Both the position numbers and the translations under genes were made by a program. DNA of 64,000 nt. It comes from Flavobacterium sangjuense (GTDB lineage: Bacteria; Bacteroidota; Bacteroidia; Flavobacteriales; Flavobacteriaceae). The stretch's first letter is position 1; the number at the start of each line of letters is the position of its first letter. Below the pieces are notes generated by a model that had not been told where the DNA came from, ran no database searches, and was given only the letters and a program-made list of their open reading frames with translations. The DNA is taken from contig NZ_CP038810.1 in assembly GCF_004797125.1 (NCBI RefSeq), positions 2,728,001 through 2,792,000 on the forward strand, read 5' to 3'. Below, one piece after another: positions 9,901 to 17,586 of this stretch.

Positions 9901-10358
9901 AAAAAGTAATTATTTTATTATCGTTAATTATAATTGGTTGCACCCAAAAAAACGATGGTAAGTTAACCGAAGATGAAATCAAAGGATTAAGAAACAAGGC
10001 TATAAATTTAGGAGATAAGAATTCTTACGCTCAACTAATTGCATACTATCAAAATAGTAAAAGTTATGATTTACTTCCATATTCATTTATTATGGCAAAA
10101 AAGTACAATAATCCAGATGCTTTTCTGGCAATATATCAGGACTTAATAAAACTGGAAAATAATGGAAAATTTAATGAATCATTGATTTCAAATTTAAAAA
10201 AGGAAGAGATAAATTATATATTGTCACTTTTAAAAAGAGGTGCCGAATTAAATGACATAGATTGTAAGGTTTTTTTAGCTCGTCATTATAGAAATGGTTT
10301 TGGTGTACCAAAAAATGAAAAAATTGCAGATAGTCTTATGAATAGTATTAATAAGTAA
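9897..10358 (+). CDS. Small lipoprotein, candidate immunity protein for the Rhs toxin
   Basis: A 153-aa protein whose start overlaps the toxin stop (ATGA), so it is translationally coupled to it. The N-terminus MKKVIILLSLIIIGC is a lipoprotein signal with Cys15 at the cleavage site. The rest is helical and ends with a Sel1-like motif (CKVFLARHYRNGFGVPKNEKIADSLM, about 125-150). Position and size fit an immunity protein. If so, the lipid anchor places protection in the periplasm or outer membrane, meaning the toxin acts outside the cytoplasm. No family was recognised beyond the weak Sel1 resemblance. Confidence 0.65.
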   Translation: MKKVIILLSLIIIGCTQKNDGKLTEDEIKGLRNKAINLGDKNSYAQLIAYYQNSKSYDLLPYSFIMAKKYNNPDAFLAIYQDLIKLENNGKFNESLISNLKKEEINYILSLLKRGAELNDIDCKVFLARHYRNGFGVPKNEKIADSLMNSINK

Positions 10359-10453
10359 TGTTCTAAAATTAGAGTAATGTTCCAAAGTTATTGATGGCGC
10401 TTTTTTAATGAGCTAACTAATTGAAAAACAATAAAAATTAAGCGCAAAAAAAG

Positions 10454-10479
10454 AGGCGAGCTATTTAGCTCGTCTTTAT
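10454..10479 (+). terminator. Intrinsic terminator after the Rhs operon
   Basis: AGGCGAGCTA at 10454-10463 pairs with TAGCTCGTCT at 10466-10475 (10 pairs, one G-U) and is followed by a T-rich run. It lies about 95 bases past the lipoprotein stop. Confidence 0.7.
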
Positions 10480-10683
10480 TTATGTTTGTTAATATCTTAA
10501 AACGAATAAAATGATTAAAAATGCAACCTAGTGTTTCAAAGTTAGTGGTGCTTTACTAACATTTACAAAAAAAGGAAATGAATATTTATAAAACAATAAT
10601 TATTTTACAAGACAATAATTGTAATATAAAATAATCAATAAAAATTGAAACAACCTATTGTTAAATTTACTATTTTTAGCCTG

Positions 10684-10835
10684 CTTATTTCAAAGCGATT
10701 TAAAAGCAGTGGACCTATAGGTGTACCTGTAAAAATCGACCCCTGATAAGCCTTGAAAATACTGACGTCATCTAAAGAATAGCGGAGCCTCTTTCTCCGC
10801 AAAGGAAACCCGAAACGAAAGTTTCGGGTTTTTTT
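10684..10835 (+). ncRNA. Candidate structured small RNA
   Basis: No ORF precedes the strong + strand terminator at 10806, so another transcript may end there. Upstream, TTG (10645-10647), 23 bases and TATTTTTA (10671-10678) make a 7/8 match to the TAnnTTTG promoter. The presumed transcript begins near a stem CTGCTT/AAGCAG (10681-10686 with 10704-10709). It then has the palindrome ACCTATAGGT (10713-10722), a stem GCGGAG/CTCCGC (10782-10787 with 10795-10800) and the terminator. I recognise no known RNA family; this is a prediction from structure and context only. Confidence 0.3.
10806..10835 (+). terminator. Strong intrinsic terminator with GAAA tetraloop
   Basis: AAACCCGAAAC (10806-10816), loop GAAA, GTTTCGGGTTT (10821-10831), continuing into a run of T. 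The poly-T tail points to + strand use. Confidence 0.75.
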
Positions 10836-10881
10836 ATTTCCCAACCGCGCCAAAAGCTCGCTTTTGCAAGCGGCTGGGAAA

Positions 10882-10911
10882 TAAAAAAACAATGCCTTTG
10901 AAAAAGGCATT
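10882..10911 (-). terminator. Intrinsic terminator of the minus-strand pectin operon
   Basis: On the minus strand AATGCCTTT pairs with AAAGGCATT (10891-10911 on +) and is followed by G and seven T. It lies about 140 bases past the stop of the acetylesterase gene, the last gene of the minus-strand operon. Next to it, 10836-10882 is a larger imperfect palindrome (TTTCCCA..CCGC / GCGG.TGGGAAA around CAAAAGC-TCG-CTTTTG). Confidence 0.65.
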
Positions 10912-10955
10912 AGGGTTTCCTTTGCTCAGGATTCCCCGGAATGGGATCACGGTAG

Positions 10956-11047
10956 TAATCCCCTATCAAAACTTCACTTTTCCTTCGCCAGTCGCTAACG
11001 CTCGTGTCCTCTCAGGGCTCAACGAAGCTAATCCCATATCAAACACT
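10956..11047. repeat. Imperfect direct repeat in a gene-free spacer
   Basis: TAATCCCCTATCAAAACT (10956-10973) recurs as TAATCCCATATCAAACACT (11029-11047), about 55 bases apart. The DNA between them is more GC-rich than its surroundings. It resembles an intergenic repeat remnant; its function is unknown. Confidence 0.3.
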
Positions 11048-11051
11048 GGCT

Positions 11052-11780
11052 TTACTTAATATACTCAACTAAAAGCTTCATCTTCTTCAACTCCCTTATC
11101 ACTATCTCAGAAATTTCAATAGCCCCTTTTTTACTCAGGTGGGTATCGTCTGATTTGCCTTCGGGATAATAAGGTACTTCGCCGGGTTTATAATGCAGAT
11201 GCAGTGCTGCCGATTTTTCGGGACCGTATGCTTTTTCTAATTCTTCCGAATAATATTCCAAATCGATAAATGGCACCTGGTATTCCTGCGCTACCAATCG
11301 GGCTTCCTGAGGATATTCGCCATGAGTGCTGATTAAAACGCCTTTTTCATTGAAATTTCTTCTGGCAATGGAGGAAAATAAAATAGGAATAGCTCCCTTT
11401 TCACGTGCTTCAGTTATGAATTTGATTAAATTATGGCGGTAAGCGGTATGTGGATTGGTGTATCTGGTAGAGTCTTCCACTTTTGCATCATTATGTCCAA
11501 ATTGAATAAAAACATAATCGCGTGGTTTGAGTACTTTATAAATGGAATCCCAACGTCCCTGATCAATAAAACTCTTGGTGCTTCTGCCATTAACCGCTTT
11601 ATTAACTACTTTAATCTTATTGTTTAAAAATGCCGGAAATACTTGTAACCAACCGTGCTCCGGGTTTTCATTTGGCTTAACTTTATTGGCCATGGTGGAA
11701 TCACCAATACCGTAAAGTTTTACTTCTTGGGCTGATGCAGTTACTACTAAAAATAATAATATAAGGAAGCTGTATTTCAT
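11052..11780 (-). CDS. CE12-type pectin/rhamnogalacturonan acetylesterase (SGNH hydrolase)
   Basis: A 242-aa exported protein (signal peptide to about VTASA). It has all SGNH blocks: S28 in GIGDSTM, the glycine block in NGRSTKSF, N97 in GHND, and the DxxH block near 211-214 (SDDTHLS). This set and the length match CE12 rhamnogalacturonan acetylesterases, which remove acetyl groups from galacturonate in pectin backbones so lyases and hydrolases can act. No T9SS domain is present, so it is likely periplasmic. It is the last gene of a six-gene minus-strand operon, 10 bases after the GH28 gene. Confidence 0.85.
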   Translation of the reverse strand: MKYSFLILLFLVVTASAQEVKLYGIGDSTMANKVKPNENPEHGWLQVFPAFLNNKIKVVNKAVNGRSTKSFIDQGRWDSIYKVLKPRDYVFIQFGHNDAKVEDSTRYTNPHTAYRHNLIKFITEAREKGAIPILFSSIARRNFNEKGVLISTHGEYPQEARLVAQEYQVPFIDLEYYSEELEKAYGPEKSAALHLHYKPGEVPYYPEGKSDDTHLSKKGAIEISEIVIRELKKMKLLVEYIK

Positions 11781-11790
11781 GGTGCCGGAT

Positions 11791-13155
11791 TTAGTGTTTA
11801 AGCGAATTGCTTACCGATGTCGGTACTGTTGCTTTTTGTCCGATGATAACCTCATTTACAGTTACATTTTCTGTATGCTGAAGTGTCATTCCGTTCTTGG
11901 CTGATTTTATTTCGATGTTATTCAAAAATACATTACGAACTTTCTTCAAAGGATATCCCTGAATAATCAGCGCCGTTTCACGGGCTTTGTTACACGTAAT
12001 ATCAGACAAATAAATATCAGACACGGCTGAAGGAAACTCAGTACCTTCTCCCATATAATTCGCTGTGATATAAATGCAGTCTTCCACCTCATCAAGCTGA
12101 ATATTTCTGATAAAAATATTTTTGATGAATCCACCTCTATCTGCATTGGTTTTGAAATAGATACCGCGCTTTAGGTAGCCCGTCGTTTTGCAGTTCTCAA
12201 CATAAATATTTTTGATTCCAGCCGACATCTCGCTGCCTAAAACAACGCCATGCAACCCTTTGAATCTGCAATTTCTGACCACAATATTTTGGCTTGAAAA
12301 ATCCGAATTCGCTCTCCCTTCATGGTCTCTTCCTGCTTTGATGGCAATGTTATCATCGGCGTTGTTAAAGTCGATGTTCTCAATCAAAACATCTTTGGAA
12401 TATTCCGGATCAACTCCGTCGTTATTCGCATTGAAAGCATTGTATTTCAATCCGCGGACAGTAATGCTTTCTGACTTTAGCAAATGAATACACCAAAAAG
12501 GCGAGTCTTCAATGGTGACATTTTCAACCAAAATGTTTTTACAATCTAAAAACTGAATCAATTGTGGTCTTAAAAAATGTCCGGCGCCAAACTTTCTCTC
12601 AATTACGGGAACACCTTTATGATTCATTTCACGCGTCAGCTTTTTGTCTGCTCCTTCTTTGCTTTTGAAACTGTTCCAAATATCGTGTCCTTCTCCATCA
12701 ATCGTACCTTCACCGCTTATGCAAATATTGCTGCAGTTGTTGGCATAAATAAGCGGACTGTAATTGTAAATCATTGTGCCTTCCCAACTCGTTAAAACCA
12801 TAGGCAAATAATGATTCGGATTATCGCTGAAGCGGATTTTGGCACCTTTTTCCAGCTGAAGTTTTACGTTGCTTACAAAATGAATTGGGCCGTTTAGCGT
12901 ATAAATTCCTTTTGGGACAATAATAATTCCGCCTTTTTTCTTTTTACACAACGCCATAGCTTTATCAAAAGCAGGTTTATCATTGCTGATGGAATCGCCT
13001 TTAGCACCTAATTTGGAAACAGTAATGGTATAATCGGGAATTTTCGGCAGCTGAATTCGGTTGACAATGGCATTTACAGAATCTGTTGGAAACGGATTTT
13101 GCTGCGCAACGGCAGTTAATGAAATCAACAAAAAGGCTATGATTCTAATTCCCAT
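11791..13155 (-). CDS. GH28 polygalacturonase-family enzyme with altered catalytic-site Arg
   Basis: A 454-aa protein. I take the ATG at 13155, which gives the signal peptide MGIRIIAFLLISLTAVAQ and a 2-base gap to the upstream stop; the longer start at 13182 would overlap the pectinesterase gene. It is a right-handed beta-helix of the GH28 family. The Asp motifs are kept (NNDGVDPEYS, NNADDNIAIKAG) and so is the His (GLHGVVLGSE). In the RIK-equivalent motif the sequence is RGIYFKTN, so the substrate-binding Arg is Tyr, whereas the second GH28 here has RAIRIKSN. It should hydrolyse alpha-1,4 galacturonide-type bonds in pectin fragments in the periplasm. The change may mean a different substrate such as rhamnogalacturonan or an exo mode (inference). 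Confidence 0.85.
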   Translation of the reverse strand: MGIRIIAFLLISLTAVAQQNPFPTDSVNAIVNRIQLPKIPDYTITVSKLGAKGDSISNDKPAFDKAMALCKKKKGGIIIVPKGIYTLNGPIHFVSNVKLQLEKGAKIRFSDNPNHYLPMVLTSWEGTMIYNYSPLIYANNCSNICISGEGTIDGEGHDIWNSFKSKEGADKKLTREMNHKGVPVIERKFGAGHFLRPQLIQFLDCKNILVENVTIEDSPFWCIHLLKSESITVRGLKYNAFNANNDGVDPEYSKDVLIENIDFNNADDNIAIKAGRDHEGRANSDFSSQNIVVRNCRFKGLHGVVLGSEMSAGIKNIYVENCKTTGYLKRGIYFKTNADRGGFIKNIFIRNIQLDEVEDCIYITANYMGEGTEFPSAVSDIYLSDITCNKARETALIIQGYPLKKVRNVFLNNIEIKSAKNGMTLQHTENVTVNEVIIGQKATVPTSVSNSLKH

Positions 13156-13157
13156 AT

Positions 13158-14162
13158 TTATTTTTTTACCTGTGATTCCCATTGGTGGATATCTTTCAGA
13201 AAGTCGGTTCCAATAACATTTTCGGCCTTATATTTTTTGGCTTGTGATTTAGTTAACTGATGAGACCAAGGCACTCTTGTTGCCGGAGAATAACCTTCTC
13301 CCGTACATTTATATTCGGCATAAAAGCTGTTCTTTTCGGCATCGGGTTTTGACCAATTGTGCCAGCCTTCGGGTAAAATATGCTTACCCAAAGTACAGCT
13401 TACGAAAACTGTTTTGGCATAAATTCGCCATGGTCTTCCTAAATAAACTTTTGAAGTAGCGGCATTTGAAGTCAAATTACAATTTTTAAAAACATAACCA
13501 AAATCAGCACCTTCCGGAGTTGAAGCAGCTGTGATGTAAGAATCTTTTTTGGAGTGGATTTCGCAATCTTCAAACCAAGCCGTAGCACTTCCGAAAATGA
13601 AATCGGTTGTTCCTTCAATATAGCAGTTTTTAAAGTATTGACATCCTTTTCCGGAAGCATAAAGCGTATCTTGATTTCCTAGAATTCGGCAATCGATAAC
13701 CGCTACCCTATTTGAAAAAACAGATAGCGCCACTGCTTGTCCAACATCGCCTGAAGCGTTTTCAATCGTAAGATTTTTGAGCAGCACATCATTTGCCTCA
13801 ACCAACAAAGTATAGGTGTAAAACGTACTGTTTATACCCAAATTAACTTTGTTGAAGTAATCATCAAATGTTATAATCGTATTTTCTTTGCTTTCGCCAA
13901 TCAAAGACAGATTGGTATTCCACTCATGGATTTTTAATTTCTCTTTATAGGTTCCGTTTTTGATAAAAATGGTTATTCTTTGATACGGAAAAGATTTGGA
14001 ATCGTTAATGGCAGCCTGAATGGTAGTGTAATCACCGGAACCGTCCTGAGCTACAATTTTATAAAAAGCTGCCTCTGTTTTGCCTGCAGTTTGTGAAACA
14101 ACATTTGAAAATGAAATAAAAACAATTGCAAAAGTGAATACTATTTTCTTAAGGTTTTTCAT
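13158..14162 (-). CDS. Pectin methylesterase (CE8)
   Basis: A 334-aa exported beta-helix esterase (signal peptide to about VVSQ). Family residues are visible: Q142 (GQAVALSV), D165 (GNQDTLYA), D187 (GTTDFIFGSATAW) and R243 (YLGRPWR). It hydrolyses methyl esters of galacturonate, making free carboxylates for lyases and hydrolases. It is a single-domain enzyme without T9SS signal, unlike the large CE8 protein at 24334-27993. This suggests a periplasmic enzyme finishing demethylation of imported oligomers. It sits 3 bases downstream of the GH105 gene in the same operon. Confidence 0.9.
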   Translation of the reverse strand: MKNLKKIVFTFAIVFISFSNVVSQTAGKTEAAFYKIVAQDGSGDYTTIQAAINDSKSFPYQRITIFIKNGTYKEKLKIHEWNTNLSLIGESKENTIITFDDYFNKVNLGINSTFYTYTLLVEANDVLLKNLTIENASGDVGQAVALSVFSNRVAVIDCRILGNQDTLYASGKGCQYFKNCYIEGTTDFIFGSATAWFEDCEIHSKKDSYITAASTPEGADFGYVFKNCNLTSNAATSKVYLGRPWRIYAKTVFVSCTLGKHILPEGWHNWSKPDAEKNSFYAEYKCTGEGYSPATRVPWSHQLTKSQAKKYKAENVIGTDFLKDIHQWESQVKK

Positions 14163-14165
14163 TTT

Positions 14166-15341
14166 TTATCTGTTTAATTCCAATGCGGCTAAAATAAAGG
14201 CTCCGACTCCAACAGAATTGTCAATGTTCTTCTTGGAATCTGCATAATATTTATTGGAACCATCTCTGAATGGATTTCCACCCAAACCAATTCCCTGGCT
14301 GATCTGGCTTAAATGAACTTCATCATCTTTGACCGTTACCAATTCTTTTAAAAGGCCGTCAAAAGCTTTGTTCGCAATTTTTTTAAAACGCTTTGGAAGA
14401 TATCCTTTGTTAACGCCTTTGGCAAAAGTATAGGCAAACATAGCCGTTCCTGATGCTTCTAAATAATTTCCGTCGGTGTTTCCTTTATCTGTTATTTGGT
14501 ACCACAAACCCGATGCGTCCTGCTGCTTTTCTAGTGCCTTAGCAGCTTCATTTAAATAGGCTGCCAGTTCTTTGTATTTTGGATGATTCTTAGGAAAATA
14601 ATCCAATGCATCTACTAATGCCATGACATACCAGCCAACACCTCTTGACCAAATGGTTGGCGAATTTCCTGTTTCCTTATTTGCCCAAGCGATTTCCTTA
14701 CTTTCATCCCAGGCATGATAAGGCAGTTTTGCAATCGGATCAAACGAATGATTGTGAATCAGCTCAAATTGGTTTACAACATCATCGAGATTTTTTCCGT
14801 TTTCGAATGTTGTAGTATAGTGTGTGTAAAATGGAGCTCCCATATAAATTCCGTCCAGCCACATTTGGTTTGGATAGATTTTTTTGTGCCAAAAGCCTCC
14901 TGATGGTGTTCGTGGCTGCTCTTCGATTTGCTTTTTTAAGGTTTGAATCGCCTTAAGATAGCGGCTGTCCTTAGTGTTGTCGTACAAATCAAAAAGAAGA
15001 TTTCCAATTGTTAAGTGATCAATGTTGAACTCTTTACTTTCATAATGAGAAATTTCACCTGTGCTGTCTATAAAAAGATCAGCGTATTCTTTGGCGTAAT
15101 TGTCGTATTTAGTATTCTTGGTTTTTTTATACAGACTTTCAAAAGCTATCAGAACGAAGGTTGGCTTATAATCTAATTTTGGTTTTTCCTGTTTGTCAAT
15201 CTGCCAGACTTTTGGATGACGCTTCATTATGGAAAGAGCCATCCGTTCCGACCATTTTAAGCTGTCATTATTGACAATAGTTACAGCAGCAACTAAATTT
15301 ATGCTTGATACAAAAACTAATGCTACTAGTATTCTTTTCAT
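14166..15341 (-). CDS. GH105 unsaturated galacturonyl/rhamnogalacturonyl hydrolase
   Basis: A 391-aa (alpha/alpha)6-barrel enzyme with signal peptide. Typical GH105 motifs are present: GGFWHKK, YPNQMWLDGIYMG with the catalytic Asp, HAWDESKEIAWANKETG, WSRGVGWYVMALVD and GNYLEASGTAMFAY. It removes the 4,5-unsaturated uronic acid that lyases leave at non-reducing ends, giving 5-keto-4-deoxyuronate for KdgF/KduI/KduD. It is a clear paralogue of the GH105 at 30827-32041; the differences may reflect rhamnogalacturonan versus homogalacturonan products (inference). Confidence 0.88.
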   Translation of the reverse strand: MKRILVALVFVSSINLVAAVTIVNNDSLKWSERMALSIMKRHPKVWQIDKQEKPKLDYKPTFVLIAFESLYKKTKNTKYDNYAKEYADLFIDSTGEISHYESKEFNIDHLTIGNLLFDLYDNTKDSRYLKAIQTLKKQIEEQPRTPSGGFWHKKIYPNQMWLDGIYMGAPFYTHYTTTFENGKNLDDVVNQFELIHNHSFDPIAKLPYHAWDESKEIAWANKETGNSPTIWSRGVGWYVMALVDALDYFPKNHPKYKELAAYLNEAAKALEKQQDASGLWYQITDKGNTDGNYLEASGTAMFAYTFAKGVNKGYLPKRFKKIANKAFDGLLKELVTVKDDEVHLSQISQGIGLGGNPFRDGSNKYYADSKKNIDNSVGVGAFILAALELNR

Positions 15342-15355
15342 TGCTATTGCAAAAA

Positions 15356-16327
15356 TTAGATTTTATTTTTACTATTCAGTACTGCCAACTTAGCGTCTAA
15401 GTAGTTGTAAAATTCCGCTTCAGTTTTGATTCCGTCTTTTTCCTGTTCCCAAGCGCCAAGTAAATAGAACGAAACCGGTTTTGTTGTTGGTTTGAATAGC
15501 AACAAATGGTCAAATTCTCCTTCAGTTTGTTTGTCTACAGTTGCTACTTCATAGAAAATAGCCATCCCTAAATTATCCGGCACTGGTGCTAATGTTTGTT
15601 TGCCATAGGTTGCAATATACGCCCATTTTTTATTGGCACTTTCTTTTTTAACCAAAGGGATTTCTTTAAAGCTAACAATCCCGGTACAAATACCTTCAAT
15701 TTTTGCTGAAGCTTTGATAGTGTGTTTGGTATAACGCTCGTTTGGTTTTATCGATAGTTTAGATTCAAAATTAATTTTGTCATTAGCTGTTTTCCAACCA
15801 TCGTATTTTACGGTTACAGAAGAACACTTCGCATTATTTTCGACTTTAGCAAAAGTAGAATCTACTTCTTTAAAATGGAGCACATCTTTTCCATCGAATC
15901 TTCCAATGGAACCAATCCCCAATGATTTTCCTGCTTTAAGAATATCCATTCCCCATGGACTCATATGATGATAGGATTCAAATCCGTCTTGTCCTACTTT
16001 AGACAAAACCAAGGTATCAGTCACTTTCCCAAAAATATCAATACAGTTTCTCCAATCCAAATACAATCGATATCCAACTTTACTGGATTCCCAACCCGGA
16101 CCTTCATATCGGATAAAGAAAGAATGATCCCAATGTGATTTTGGCACTTTCAAGCTGGTCACATTCTTAAATGTTCCGCCTTCGTATTTTTGTCCGGTCC
16201 ATGTTCCTCCTTCTTTTATAGAAAGCTCAGCATAAGTCTGGTTATTTTTTTTAACTTTTTTGTCCTGAGCATTTGCAGTTAGTTGAGAAACCAATAGGAT
16301 TGCAGCAACGATTTTTAATGTTTTCAT
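15356..16327 (-). CDS. DUF4861 family exported protein
   Basis: A 323-aa protein with a signal peptide (LLVSQLTANAQ). Conserved-looking parts are SHWDHSFFIRYEGPGWESSKVGYRLYLDWRN (about 75-105), FESYHHMSPWGMDILKAGKSLGIGS (about 132-156) and the C-terminal LLFKPTTKPVSFYLLGAWEQE. This matches DUF4861, a family I know from Bacteroidota pectin and uronate loci and to which I can assign no reaction. The many Trp, His, Tyr and acidic residues fit a carbohydrate-active beta-sandwich. It lies between an esterase and a GH105 in a pectin operon, so it probably acts on oligosaccharides in the periplasm. Confidence 0.7.
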   Translation of the reverse strand: MKTLKIVAAILLVSQLTANAQDKKVKKNNQTYAELSIKEGGTWTGQKYEGGTFKNVTSLKVPKSHWDHSFFIRYEGPGWESSKVGYRLYLDWRNCIDIFGKVTDTLVLSKVGQDGFESYHHMSPWGMDILKAGKSLGIGSIGRFDGKDVLHFKEVDSTFAKVENNAKCSSVTVKYDGWKTANDKINFESKLSIKPNERYTKHTIKASAKIEGICTGIVSFKEIPLVKKESANKKWAYIATYGKQTLAPVPDNLGMAIFYEVATVDKQTEGEFDHLLLFKPTTKPVSFYLLGAWEQEKDGIKTEAEFYNYLDAKLAVLNSKNKI

Positions 16328-16340
16328 GAGTATAAATATA

Positions 16341-17276
16341 TTATTTCTGTTTAAAAATTTTATCTAAAAATTGTGTTGAATTCTGAACAATCTCATCAAA
16401 CCAAGGTTCAAAAAACCAAAATGAATGAGGTGAATTGGGCAATGCTTTTACTTCGTTGTAAATGGCATACTTATTCAGTCTTTCAATCATATCATTCTGT
16501 CCTGCATGAAATCGAGGCAGACTACTATTAATAAACAAAATGGGTGGTGTATGCTCATCGGTCTGATTCAGTGCTGATGCCTGATCCCAAACTTGAGGAT
16601 TCTCTTCATAAGTTCCATTCAGCCATAATGCCGCAGCTTTTCCTTCTTGCGATTCCGGATGATGAAAAGCTAAAATGCCATCCATATCAATAATCGCCTG
16701 AACATTTGCATTTTGTTTGCTAGTATTTTTCTCTTCAAAAGCTGAATTCCCATTAGTTGTACCTATTAACGCTGCCATTTGTCCACCGGACGAGCAGCCC
16801 AGAACAGCAACTTTTGCCGGGTCAACATTAAATGTAAGCGCATTGGTTTTAATGTATTTTATAGCTTCCTTTACGTCTTTGATTGATGCCGGATACTTTG
16901 CTTCAGCCGTTAATCTGTATTCGACACTAAAGCAGGCATAACCCTTCGAAGCTATTTCTTGTGCGATATACTGCATTTGCGATTTATTGCCTGAACTCCA
17001 TCCGCCTCCATGAATCAAAATCACTGCAGGCTGCAATGCTGATTGCTTTTTAAAGTAAGCGTCTAAATGCAATTCTCTTGAATTTATGCTTCTATAGACT
17101 ACCTCTTTTAACCTGGTAATTTCTTTATTTTCCGGTTTTTGTACTATTTTAATGAACGGGAACTTCTTTACTTCTTTATTGTATGTACTCCATACAGTAT
17201 AAGAAGTATCTACTTGAGTTTGTGAAAACAATTCAGATACTGTTAAACAGAAAAAAATAAGAAGTAAATTCTTCAT
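16341..17276 (-). CDS. Alpha/beta-hydrolase carbohydrate esterase
   Basis: A 311-aa exported esterase (signal peptide to about LFSQ). It has the oxyanion motif HGGGW (89-93) and the nucleophile elbow GCSSGG (S162), with a late His in the segment SPHSFWFFEP. It resembles BD-FAE/acetylesterase-like hydrolases that remove acetyl or other acyl groups from plant polysaccharides. It is the first gene of the minus-strand operon 17276-11052. Its start is only 19 bases from the LacI-type operator at 17296, so the whole operon is probably induced by pectin products. The exact acyl group cannot be told from sequence. Confidence 0.8.
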   Translation of the reverse strand: MKNLLLIFFCLTVSELFSQTQVDTSYTVWSTYNKEVKKFPFIKIVQKPENKEITRLKEVVYRSINSRELHLDAYFKKQSALQPAVILIHGGGWSSGNKSQMQYIAQEIASKGYACFSVEYRLTAEAKYPASIKDVKEAIKYIKTNALTFNVDPAKVAVLGCSSGGQMAALIGTTNGNSAFEEKNTSKQNANVQAIIDMDGILAFHHPESQEGKAAALWLNGTYEENPQVWDQASALNQTDEHTPPILFINSSLPRFHAGQNDMIERLNKYAIYNEVKALPNSPHSFWFFEPWFDEIVQNSTQFLDKIFKQK

Positions 17277-17295
17277 GCAAAAAAACGATTATTAA

Positions 17296-17339
17296 TGTAA
17301 TCGATTACGCAAACCTAAATATTAATAAAGATACCACAA
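17296..17339 (-). promoter_or_regulatory. Promoter plus LacI-type operator for the 17276-11052 operon
   Basis: On the minus strand: TTG (17337-17339), 19 bases, TAGGTTTG (17310-17317), then directly the operator CGTAATCGATTACA (17296-17309) with the perfect 12-base palindrome GTAATCGATTAC. The operator covers the expected start of transcription, which points to repression. Confidence 0.8.
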
Positions 17340-17513
17340 AAAAATTATACTTAAAGTTATATTAAATCTATAAGCATATAACTTTATTAGTATAAATAAT
17401 ACAAGTAAAAATTAATGATTTACATAATGTAAAAAAAAAGCGTAAAAATTACAGTAACAACAATATAAACACAAGATATTTAGCAGATCATTACTTGTTT
17501 TATGTTAAAACAG

Positions 17514-17557
17514 TTGCGCAAGAGAAAAAGAGTCATACATTTGTGCAATCGATTACA
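17514..17557 (+). promoter_or_regulatory. Promoter plus LacI-type operator for the PL1 gene
   Basis: TTG (17514-17516), 19 bases, TACATTTG (17536-17543), then operator TGCAATCGATTACA (17544-17557). The ATG follows 29 bases later. Same layout as the divergent site at 17296. Confidence 0.82.
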
Positions 17558-17586
17558 TCATTAAAGGAATAAACTATTACGGAATT

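Noticed and set aside
10635..10910. 91-codon minus-strand ORF
   Set aside because: It runs straight through several hairpins and the terminators, has no recognisable domain and no neighbours in an operon; open by chance.
13156..13182. Longer start for the first GH28 gene
   Set aside because: It would overlap the pectinesterase coding end and put a charged stretch before the signal peptide; the ATG at 13155 is better.
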